From contig CAJFRY010000019.1 in assembly GCA_904419545.1 (NCBI GenBank), positions 1 to 51,616 of the forward strand: a DNA stretch of 51,616 nucleotides, given 5' to 3'. Origin of the DNA: Candidatus Woodwardiibium gallinarum (GTDB taxonomy: Bacteria; Bacillota; Clostridia; Oscillospirales; CAG-382). This document shows, piece after piece, positions 31,749-40,665 of this stretch; the first letter of the stretch is position 1, and every line of letters starts with the position of its first letter. The notes under the pieces are model-generated. The model saw only the letters and a program-made list of their open reading frames with translations. It was not told the origin of the DNA and ran no database searches. The translations under genes were made by a program, and so were the position numbers.

Positions 31749-31789
31749 CGCCGTTCCTTCCGATACCGTGCGCATCGGAAGGAACGGCG
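31749..31789. repeat. Perfect 16-bp-stem hairpin between convergent genes
   Basis: CGCCGTTCCTTCCGAT (31749-31764) and ATCGGAAGGAACGGCG (31774-31789) are exact reverse complements with a 9-base loop. It may terminate both converging transcripts, but there is no T-run. Confidence 0.5.
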
Positions 31790-31934
31790 TTTGGGACACC
31801 CGTTTTGACGATTGCCGTCTGCGCCCGTGACGCGAAAACATACGGGGATCTATCCGAGAGCTGTATACAAAAAGACGGCTGTATATGGGCGGCCGCCTGT
31901 TTTTCGGGCGGTTATTTCCATATTGCCTGCGTTT

Positions 31935-33794
<1,860 letters not shown>

Positions 33795-33814
33795 TCTTTA
33801 TGCGCCCTCTTTCT

Positions 33815-33865
33815 ATACCTATGGGGGTATATGTATATTATAGGTGCGGAAATATATCCTGTCAA
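33815..33865 (-). promoter_or_regulatory. Promoter and CsoR-type operator of the P-type ATPase gene
   Basis: On the minus strand TTGACA (33865-33860), 17 bases, TATAAT (33842-33837). Just downstream ATACCCCCATAGGTAT (33830-33815) is a GC-centred pseudo-palindrome of the TACC-GGTA type bound by CsoR-family repressors. The protein of the neighbouring csoR-like gene is the likely binder. Confidence 0.75.
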
Positions 33866-33907
33866 GAGGGATAAGGCAAAAAAACGGTATTTTTGCACCG
33901 TTAAAGT

Positions 33908-33936
33908 AAAAAAGACCGTAACCTTGCGTTGCGGTC
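33908..33936 (-). terminator. Minus-strand terminator, probably of the csoR-like transcript
   Basis: On the minus strand GACCGCAAC (33936-33928) pairs with GTTACGGTC (33922-33914) with one mismatch, then TTTTTT. It lies about 360 bases beyond the csoR-like stop. Confidence 0.6.
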
Positions 33937-34048
33937 GAATGGTTTTTAACGACAGAAATGAAAATGTGCGGCTGCGTGCCGTTGACGCTGTGAAATCCAT
34001 CCATAACGGCATTGAGACGCCGAAGGCGCGGATGCGGAGGACCGCCGG

Positions 34049-34080
34049 TGCCGTAGAGGGCGACAGCCCCCTCTACGGCA
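34049..34080. repeat. Perfect 12-bp-stem hairpin
   Basis: TGCCGTAGAGGG (34049-34060) and CCCTCTACGGCA (34069-34080) pair perfectly around 8 bases. It lies in the gene-free stretch 33937-34293. Confidence 0.5.
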
Positions 34081-34293
34081 GGGAAGGCAATATCGGAAAA
34101 AATGCGTTTGCGGCATTCCGTAGGAAGCGTGAGCGCCAAAAAGTACCGCGTAAGCGAATCCGCCGGTGCCGTTTTGCAGGGATGGGGCGGCGCAAAGCGA
34201 GGGAGGGCTTCGGCACTTGTGCGGCCCGAGAGGGAAACGCGTCCTGCGGTTCGGAAGCATTCCGCCCCTTCGAGCGGCTTATGCGCGATACCG

Positions 34294-34569
34294 CTATTGC
34301 ATGTTGGCAAAGCGTTCGACCGCTTTGGTGAAGCTCTCAATTGTTTTCTCCGCGTCGCCGTTGGCGATGCCGTCCCGCACGCAGTGGCGGATGTGGCCTT
34401 CCAGCACGACCTGACCGGCCTTGTGCAGTGCTGCCTTTGCAGCGTGGATTTGTGCGAGGATATCTTCACAGGGGACGTCCTCATCCACCATCCGATCGAT
34501 GGCCTGTACCTGTCCGATGATCTTTTTCAGCCTGCGGTGCAGGTTGTCGGCGTCCATACATTGTTTCAT
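34294..34569 (-). CDS. csoR: CsoR/RcnR-family metal-responsive repressor
   Basis: A 91-residue all-helical repressor of the DUF156 family. The conserved segment HRRLKKIIGQVQAIDRMV leads to the metal ligands Cys34, His59 and Cys63 (spacing 25 and 4), the Cys-His-Cys pattern of copper-sensing CsoR; RcnR has His at the last position. When metal binds, the protein leaves its operator. ATG at 34569 follows AGGAGG. The ATPase gene downstream on the same strand carries a matching operator, so the pair forms a metal-export module. Copper as the inducer is inferred from the ligand pattern. Confidence 0.85.
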   Translation of the reverse strand: MKQCMDADNLHRRLKKIIGQVQAIDRMVDEDVPCEDILAQIHAAKAALHKAGQVVLEGHIRHCVRDGIANGDAEKTIESFTKAVERFANMQ

Positions 34570-34728
34570 CGCAAAGCCTCCTAAAACGGTGAGAATACGC
34601 AGGTTTTCGAATAAAAGCTCCCAAGAGCCGAGCGATAACCGTGTTTTTTGAAAGGAGCCGTGTAATTCGGGCGGTTGGCAGACTGTATTTTGCCCAAAGC
34701 ATACAGCATTGCCGCTCTGAGAATAAGC

Positions 34729-34985
34729 CCGCAAAGCTTTCCTGTGTTCGCACCGAACATACAGCGTCTCCGCGTGGAAAAGGACGGGAGATGCTATCCT
34801 GCGTTCGCACTGAACTTGCAGCATCTCCGCTTGGGAAAAACTCTGGAAAAAGCGAAGCGGGAGCTTCGGTTTTTCGGGAGATGCTTTCCTGTGTTCGCAC
34901 TAAACTCTGGAAAAAGCGAAGCGGGAGCTTCGGTTTTTCGGGAGATGCTTTCCTGTGTTCGCACTGAACTTGCAGCATCTCCATT
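34729..34985. repeat. Tandem and nested repeats upstream of the csoR-like gene
   Basis: A 63-base unit from AACTCTGG to TTCGCACT is present twice without change (34839-34901 and 34903-34965). Each holds the hairpin CGAAGC-GGGA-GCTTCG followed by a T-run. A second motif, from GGAGATGC to GCATCTCC with GTTCGCACTGAAC between, occurs in two full copies (about 34787-34830 and 34940-34982) and in partial copies at about 34733-34777 and 34880-34901. No protein-coding frame explains it. Confidence 0.8.
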
Positions 34986-34989
34986 ATAA

Positions 34990-35570
34990 CGTATCCGGCG
35001 CTGTTTGTCAATCGCGGCGTGTTCCGATGCGCAACCACTGCGTTTGATACCGGCCTTGGCGTGCTTCTGCCTGTTTGACAAAACCCGCGCTTGGGCAGCC
35101 GTATCCGACGCTTTGCCGTATGGTTTGAAACGGCGATTTTCCTGCCGCTTTGCGAGGCGGTAAACGCGAGGGAAGCGCACCGTGCCATATGCCGCGCAGA
35201 ATATCGTCGGTTCGCTCCGTTTTTATTACCTTCCGTGCAAAGGATCATAGAATTTCTCGGAAATGGGCGATGGCATAACCCGAAACGCCGGGCATGCGTT
35301 TGGCTTTTCCGGCGTTATCATAAGGCTCGGCCGAGCGGTATGATCTGCGTCCGCTGAATGAAGGCGCGGTTCCCGCGCCTACAGTACGGCGTTTTGCTCA
35401 CAAACCGTATGTCCTCCGGTGCGGAAACGCCCCGAAAGGGGAAATCCGCGTATGGAAGCGGTATAACGCATCCGGTGTTTGCCGTCAACTGCAGAAATTT
35501 TTTGGAGCATATGCGGTCTTGTGCATTTTATATAAATTTTGTTTATGCAATTATGTTTTTAATGGATATA
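34990..35570. other. Gene-free stretch between repeat field and pyrophosphatase promoter
   Basis: No frame here has a ribosome site plus protein-like composition. The last 70 bases are very AT-rich, leading into the promoter region. Nothing else was seen. Confidence 0.4.
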
Positions 35571-35577
35571 ATTTGAA

Positions 35578-35611
35578 TTGAAATTTTTGTACACTTTGCT
35601 ATACTTATAAT
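35578..35611 (+). promoter_or_regulatory. Probable promoter of the membrane pyrophosphatase gene
   Basis: TTGAAA (35578-35583), 16 bases, TATACT (35600-35605) with an extended TGC; TATAAT (35606-35611) is an alternative -10. The leader to the start codon is about 270 bases and contains no credible gene. Confidence 0.5.
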
Positions 35612-35880
35612 GGAAATAAGCGGTGGAGTCTGTCATAGGAATAAATCATTTCTATAATTGTTCCAAAAAAGTTTGCAAAAGAAACGTGTGTCTGGCGGGC
35701 GCAGGGGAACGCGTCGCGGGTGACATGCTTCTGCCCGGGGTGCGGCTTTGCGCAAGGGTGAATCCTGTTTGGCGGGGTATCCTTGCTTTCGGCTGTTCTT
35801 CGTGCAAAGCTTTCCGTTTGGGATGGGGCCTTTCTGCTTATTTACACATTTTAATACGGAAAGGTTTTGGTGATCTCAGC

Positions 35881-37962
35881 ATGGACAGTCAGCTTTCCCT
35901 CTTTTACGGACTCTCCTTTCTAACGGTCGTCATTGCGTTCGCCTTCGCGGTCTATCTTTACCTTTGGGTAAAGAAGCAGAAGACCGTGAACGCGAAGATC
36001 CAGACGGTTTCTGCGCTCATTAAAGAAGGCGCGAACACGTTTATGCGGCGCGAGTACAAGATCCTGGCCAAATTCGCCGCTGTTGCCGCCGTTCTGATTC
36101 TGCTCTTCCTCCCTTCACCGATCTGGCAGGGCGATCCCGTTCCCAACATCTCGATGGCCGTGGCCTACATCGCAGGTACCGTTCTGTCGGCCATTGCCGG
36201 TAAGATCGGCATCCTTGTCGCAACACTTTCCAACGGCCGCGCGGCCGAAGGCGCCCAACAGGGCATCAAGCCTGCGTTCCTCATCGGCTTCCGCGGCGGC
36301 GCCGTTATGGGGCTGCTGGTCGTAGGCTGTTCGCTGCTCGGCGTGACCGCCGTTCTGATGATCACCGGCGACTCCAGTATTCTTCTGGGCTTTTCGTTCG
36401 GCGCCAGCTCGCTGGCCCTGTTTGCAAAAGCCGGCGGCGGTATTTTCACCAAAACGGCCGACGTTTCGGCGGACCTGACGGGCAAGGTCGAGCTCGGCAT
36501 TGCCGAGGATGACCCGCGCAATCCTGCGGTCATTGCGGATAACGTCGGCGACAACGTCGGCGATGTGGCCGGTATGGGCGCCGACCTTTTCGATTCCAAC
36601 GTGGCGGCTATGGCCTCGGCGCTGGTTCTTGCGCAGTCGCTCGGCGGCGGCGTCAACATTTCGATGGTATTCTGCTATGCGATCCTCGGGCTGCTGGCCT
36701 CGGTAATCGGCATCGCGACGGCGCGGGTCGGCAAAAACGGCAATCCGACGAGAGCGCTCAACTCCTCTACTTATGTGACGACGGCGATTTTCCTCGTGCT
36801 GACCGCCGGCGCAACACTTCTGTTTGAAGGCTTTTCCTGGCGTATCTGGGGCGCATCGGCAGTCGGTCTGCTGGTCGGCGTCGTCATCGGTATTGCCACG
36901 GACTATTTTACGGACGATACGAAACCGATCGTGCGCAAGGTCGCGCATGCTTCCGCTTCGGGACCGGCCTTTACGATCCTGTCGGGCGTATCCTATGGTT
37001 TTATTTCCGCGCTTCCCGCAATGGTGGGCATCGCTGTCTCGGCGCTGGTTGCTTATCAGCTCTGCGCGCCGATGGGTGACGGGTATGCCATTTTCGGTAT
37101 TTCGATGGCGGCGGTCGGTATGCTTTCCATCGTCGGCATGATCATTTCCAACGACGCCTACGGGCCGATCGTGGACAACGCGCGGGGCTTGGCTGAAATG
37201 GGCGACCTCGGTGAGGAGACCATCCGCACGGCGGATGAGCTGGACAGCGCCGGCAATACGGTTAAGGCTGTCACGAAGGGCTTTTCCATCGGTGCGGCGG
37301 GTCTGACCGTCATTTCGCTGCTGGGCGCGTTTATGTCCGAGGCCAACCATGCGCTGGCGGAAGCCGGCAAGGAGCTTATCACGGGCTTCGACATTATGTC
37401 TCCGACAGTCTTTTTCGGCATCCTCATCGGCGCCGCCATTCCTGCAGTGTTCTCGGCGATGCTGATTCTGGGCGTGGACAAGAACGCGCAGCGTATGGTT
37501 GCGGAGATTCACCGTCAGTTCAATTCTATTCCCGGTCTGAAGGAAGGCAGGGAGGATGCGAAGCCGGAGTATGATAAGTGCATCGACATCGCCACCACCG
37601 GTGCGCTGCGTGAGCTGATCCCTGCCGGCCTGATGAGCATCATCGCAACGCTGGTTGTCGGCTTTATCGGCGGTCCGCAGGCCATCGGCGGCTTCCTGCT
37701 GGGCAATATTGTCAGCGGTCTGCTGCTGGCGCTGTTCATGTCCAACTCGGGCGGCTTGTGGGATAACTCCAAAAAATATGTTGAGTCCGGCGCAGAAGGC
37801 GGCAAGGGCAGTGAAGCGCATAAGTCTGCCGTTATCGGCGATACCGTCGGCGACCCGTTCAAGGACACGGCGGGTCCGTCTATCAATACGCAGATTACGG
37901 TTGTCTCGCTGGTTTCCTCGCTTCTGTCGTCGCTGTTCGTTATGTTCAACCTGTTCGGTTGA
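35881..37962 (+). CDS. hppA: Membrane-bound ion-translocating pyrophosphatase
   Basis: A 693-residue protein with about 16 membrane helices that couples pyrophosphate hydrolysis to proton (or sodium) pumping. Active-site motifs: DDPRNPAVIADNVGDNVGD (210-228), SNDAYGPIVDNA and GDTVGDPFKDTAGPS. The GNTVKAVTKG segment has Lys462 and Thr465 where potassium-dependent enzymes have Ala and another residue; this is the potassium-independent pattern. The gate region reads GMGADLFDSN (231-240), where Glu is usual after DLF, so the ion pumped is uncertain. ATG at 35881 starts exactly at the first membrane helix, with GGTGAT upstream; an in-frame extension to 35623 has no support. A terminator follows. 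Confidence 0.9.
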   Translation: MDSQLSLFYGLSFLTVVIAFAFAVYLYLWVKKQKTVNAKIQTVSALIKEGANTFMRREYKILAKFAAVAAVLILLFLPSPIWQGDPVPNISMAVAYIAGTVLSAIAGKIGILVATLSNGRAAEGAQQGIKPAFLIGFRGGAVMGLLVVGCSLLGVTAVLMITGDSSILLGFSFGASSLALFAKAGGGIFTKTADVSADLTGKVELGIAEDDPRNPAVIADNVGDNVGDVAGMGADLFDSNVAAMASALVLAQSLGGGVNISMVFCYAILGLLASVIGIATARVGKNGNPTRALNSSTYVTTAIFLVLTAGATLLFEGFSWRIWGASAVGLLVGVVIGIATDYFTDDTKPIVRKVAHASASGPAFTILSGVSYGFISALPAMVGIAVSALVAYQLCAPMGDGYAIFGISMAAVGMLSIVGMIISNDAYGPIVDNARGLAEMGDLGEETIRTADELDSAGNTVKAVTKGFSIGAAGLTVISLLGAFMSEANHALAEAGKELITGFDIMSPTVFFGILIGAAIPAVFSAMLILGVDKNAQRMVAEIHRQFNSIPGLKEGREDAKPEYDKCIDIATTGALRELIPAGLMSIIATLVVGFIGGPQAIGGFLLGNIVSGLLLALFMSNSGGLWDNSKKYVESGAEGGKGSEAHKSAVIGDTVGDPFKDTAGPSINTQITVVSLVSSLLSSLFVMFNLFG

Positions 37963-37983
37963 TCGTAAAAAAGATATTTTGTG

Positions 37984-38014
37984 CGGGGCGGTTAGATCCG
38001 CCCCGTGTCTTTTT
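37984..38014 (+). terminator. Terminator of the pyrophosphatase gene
   Basis: CGGGGCGG (37984-37991) pairs with CCGCCCCG (37998-38005) across 6 bases, followed by TGTCTTTTT. Confidence 0.75.
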
Positions 38015-38186
38015 CAAATACAAATGCCCGTAAGGGTAGGAAAACGCGGACGGCTGAAGTTGACGGAAAATGTATTTTTTTACCTCTCTGTTTTCTGGCC
38101 GGAACGCCGGGTTCGGCGCTGTATCTGTATTTGGGAATTCTGAAAGAAAGGGAGCTTTCTCTGCGCGAAAGCTATGGCTGTAAAAT

Positions 38187-38831
38187 ATGGAAAACAGGCT
38201 TTTGATCCGTCCCGAGACAGAACGGGATTATGAGCGGGTGGAACAGATTACCCGCGAGGCGTTCTACAATGTGTACCGGCCCGGCTGTACGGAGCATTAT
38301 CTGGTGCACATCATGCGCACGCATGCCGATTTCGTGCCCGAGCTGGCGTTTGTGCTGGAGCTGGACGGTGAACTCATCGGCAATGTTATGTATACCAAGG
38401 CGTCCCTGCTTGACGGCGCCGGCGGCGAAAAGCCGATTCTCACCTTCGGGCCGGTCAGCATAGCGCCCGCCTTTCAGCGTCGCGGCTACGGGAAACGTCT
38501 TTTAGAGGCTTCGTTTGAGAGGGCGGCTGCGCTTGGTTATGAGGCGATTGTCATCTTCGGCGATCCGAACAACTACGTCGGCTGTGGTTTTGTGAGCTGC
38601 AAGCGCCATAACGTCTGTTCCGAACCGGGTGTGTTCCCGGCGTCGATGCTGGTGAAGGAGCTGCGTCCCGGTGCGCTGGACGGCAGGCTGTGGGCGTATC
38701 GCGCAAGCTCCGTGATGGAGTTGGACGAAGCGGCCGCGCAGCGCTTCGATGATGCGCTGCCGCCGATGGAGAAGCGCGTCCTACCGTCGCAGGAAACCTT
38801 TTATATCCTCAGCCATGCGCTGCTGACTTAA
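38187..38831 (+). CDS. GNAT family N-acetyltransferase
   Basis: A 214-residue GNAT protein. The acetyl-CoA-binding motif is FQRRGYGKRL (Q/RxxGxG/A). The N-terminal strand LLIRPETERDYERVEQITRE and the central VLELDGELIGNVMYT are family-typical, and ILTFGPVSIAPAF leads into motif A. It transfers an acetyl group from acetyl-CoA to an unknown amine. The start at 38187 has only a weak ribosome site, so a few residues of doubt remain. The DNA-repair methyltransferase gene follows about 100 bases later and may be co-transcribed. Confidence 0.85.
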   Translation: MENRLLIRPETERDYERVEQITREAFYNVYRPGCTEHYLVHIMRTHADFVPELAFVLELDGELIGNVMYTKASLLDGAGGEKPILTFGPVSIAPAFQRRGYGKRLLEASFERAAALGYEAIVIFGDPNNYVGCGFVSCKRHNVCSEPGVFPASMLVKELRPGALDGRLWAYRASSVMELDEAAAQRFDDALPPMEKRVLPSQETFYILSHALLT

Positions 38832-38935
38832 GGAGCGGCCGGAAAAGCCTTTACGGCGCGGTTTATACATTCCGATACGTGATATCCGGATTTCAAAAGG
38901 AGGATGCTTTCGCTGCGCGGAAGCTGGTTGTAGGC

Positions 38936-39424
38936 ATGATCTATCTTTCGCATTATCAGTCGCCGCTCGGCGGCATTACGCTGGCGGGCGACGGGAGGTC
39001 CGTCTGTGGGCTGTGGTTCGACGGACAAAGGCATTTCGGCGCTGCACTGCCGTCCGGCTGCGCCGAACAGGCGCTGCCTGTGTTTGAGGACGCCGTGCGC
39101 TGGCTGGACCGCTATTTCGGCGGCGAGGACCCCGGGCCGCCGCCGCCGCTGGCACCGCTTGGCGCTACGCCGTTTCGAAGTGCCGTTTGGGCGCTGCTGC
39201 GCGAGCTTCCTTATGGCAGCACGACGACCTATGGCCGGATCGCGGCGCGTCTCGGCGGTATGTCGGCGCGCGCGGTCGGCGGCGCGGTGGGCCGCAACCC
39301 GATTTCACTGATGATCCCCTGCCACCGCGTACTCGGCGCGGACGGCAGCCTGACCGGATATGCCGGCGGCACGGACAGAAAAGCCGCGCTGCTGGCGCTT
39401 GAAGGGGTTCCCTGCGGCCGCTGA
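38936..39424 (+). CDS. ogt: Methylated-DNA-protein cysteine methyltransferase
   Basis: A 162-residue enzyme that repairs O6-alkylguanine by accepting the alkyl group. The active site is MIPCHRVLG with Cys129. The N-terminal part (YLSHYQSPLGGITLAGD, VCGLWFDGQRHF) and the DNA-binding YGSTTTYGRIAARLG match the Ogt/MGMT family, and the length is standard. ATG at 38936 gives the usual N-terminus; a longer GTG-initiated frame to 38879 is possible, because AAAGGAGG lies at 38897-38904. Whether it is inducible cannot be seen. Confidence 0.85.
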   Translation: MIYLSHYQSPLGGITLAGDGRSVCGLWFDGQRHFGAALPSGCAEQALPVFEDAVRWLDRYFGGEDPGPPPPLAPLGATPFRSAVWALLRELPYGSTTTYGRIAARLGGMSARAVGGAVGRNPISLMIPCHRVLGADGSLTGYAGGTDRKAALLALEGVPCGR

Positions 39425-39868
39425 AGGCGTTGGCCTGATTGCGGGGCAGACGGCCTCGCTGTAAATATGTATGTTTGTTTCGAGGCTTTTTCTGCCGTAA
39501 AATGCAGCGGTATAGCGACAGCCGTGCTCTGCATACTTTTTTGCCGCCGTGTGCAAGCGGAAGCGTAAAATGCGTGTTTCCCTCCCTCTGCGGCGCATAA
39601 AAACGTCAATTCTTTATGAATAACCGGCAAGATAGATGAGTCACAAGGCAGTTTTTACGTCGCTTTTGGCTTTGAAGGACGGTAATCCGCGCGGCTTTTT
39701 GCTCTGAGGGCTTTGCCCCCCGACAGAGGGCCTTACTCTCTCTTCGAGATTCTTTTTTCTTTTGGATAAGCGGCTGTTTTTTGCCGGTTTTATGCAGTGT
39801 GGGGCGTAGTCAGCCCATTGGCTTTGTATAAAAACGGTGGGCAGGAACTGTTTTTTTGCTTTTCCCCC

Positions 39869-39923
39869 TTGACAAACGAGGTGTGTCGTTTTATAATATA
39901 ACAGCGCTATATAACAGCGTTAT
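39869..39923 (+). promoter_or_regulatory. TetR-gene promoter followed by two adjacent operator repeats
   Basis: TTGACA (39869-39874), 17 bases, TATAAT (39892-39897). Immediately after it stand ATAACAGCGCTAT (39898-39910) and ATAACAGCGTTAT (39911-39923), 13-base direct repeats. The second is itself a perfect inverted repeat, ATAAC-AGC-GTTAT. The ribosome site AAAGGAG follows at once. This fits autorepression by the TetR protein. The rest of 39425-39868 shows only a weak long hairpin (GCCTCG/CGAGGC). Confidence 0.75.
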
Positions 39924-39937
39924 AAAAAGGAGCAGGT

Positions 39938-40555
39938 ATGACGACCGAACACACGCCCACACTTGAACGCATCCGTTCGGCTGCGGAAGCCGAATTCCTG
40001 AAATACGGTTTTCGTTCCGCATCGCTCCGGCGTATTGTGCGCTCGGTTGGGATGACGACCGGCGCGTTTTACGGGTATTACAAAAGTAAGGAAGAACTGT
40101 TCGCGGCGCTGGTGGGCGAGCATTACGATTATGTGCTCGCCCGCTTCCGCGAGGCGCAGGAGGCGTTTGCGGCTTTGCCGCATGAGCGGCAGCCGGAGGA
40201 GCTTGGCGAAATTTCGGGAACGTGTATGTTCGATATGCTCCGCTATGCCTACGCACATCTGAACACCTTTAAGCTGATTCTCTGCTGTTCGGAGGGAACG
40301 AAGTATTCCGGACTGATCGATACAATGGTAGAGATTGAAACCGAGGCCACACACGCCTATCAGCAGGTGCTGGATTCGCTCGGATGTCCGTCGCCGCCGA
40401 TCGATCCGCAGTTGGAGCACATCTTGATTACGGGTATGTTCCATACGTTTTTTGAGCTGGTGATTCACGAAATGCCGCTGGATGCCGCCGAGAACTATGT
40501 CCGCGAGATGCGGGCCTTTTACACCGCCGGATGGATGAAAATTATGGGGCAATGA
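39938..40555 (+). CDS. TetR-family transcriptional repressor
   Basis: A 205-residue regulator. The N-terminal helix-turn-helix (IRSAAEAEFLKYGFRSASLR and RSVGMTTGAFYGYYKSKEEL) is typical of TetR. The C-terminal ligand-binding domain is unusually Cys/His-containing (MFDMLRYAYAHLNTFKLILC, HILITGMFHTFFELVIHEMP). ATG at 39938 follows AAAAGGAGCAGGT. The operator pair lies just upstream and the ABC exporter genes follow 110 bases later with no terminator in between, so it is likely to control both itself and the transporter. The inducer is unknown. Confidence 0.9.
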   Translation: MTTEHTPTLERIRSAAEAEFLKYGFRSASLRRIVRSVGMTTGAFYGYYKSKEELFAALVGEHYDYVLARFREAQEAFAALPHERQPEELGEISGTCMFDMLRYAYAHLNTFKLILCCSEGTKYSGLIDTMVEIETEATHAYQQVLDSLGCPSPPIDPQLEHILITGMFHTFFELVIHEMPLDAAENYVREMRAFYTAGWMKIMGQ

Positions 40556-40577
40556 CGCCCTGTAATTTTTGCGCAGA

Positions 40578-40595
40578 AGTTAGTTAAAACTAACT
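40578..40595. promoter_or_regulatory. Perfect 8-bp inverted repeat before the ABC genes
   Basis: AGTTAGTT (40578-40585) and AACTAACT (40588-40595) with a 2-base centre, 70 bases before the first ABC gene. It differs from the 39898-39923 repeats. A second regulator, for example an iron-responsive one, is possible but unproven. Confidence 0.5.
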
Positions 40596-40665
40596 AAAAT
40601 CGGATATGCGGGGACGTACTGCGTCCTCTGTATCATAACAACAAACATAAAGGGGGAAACGGTTT

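Noticed and set aside
34839..34965. CRISPR array
   Set aside because: The 63-base units are directly adjacent with no unique spacers.
35623..35880. N-terminal extension of the pyrophosphatase
   Set aside because: It is in frame but Cys/Arg-rich and without a ribosome site; the protein family starts at the first membrane helix at 35881.
36115..37821. 568-codon minus-strand frame
   Set aside because: It is antisense to the pyrophosphatase gene, which has all its active-site motifs.
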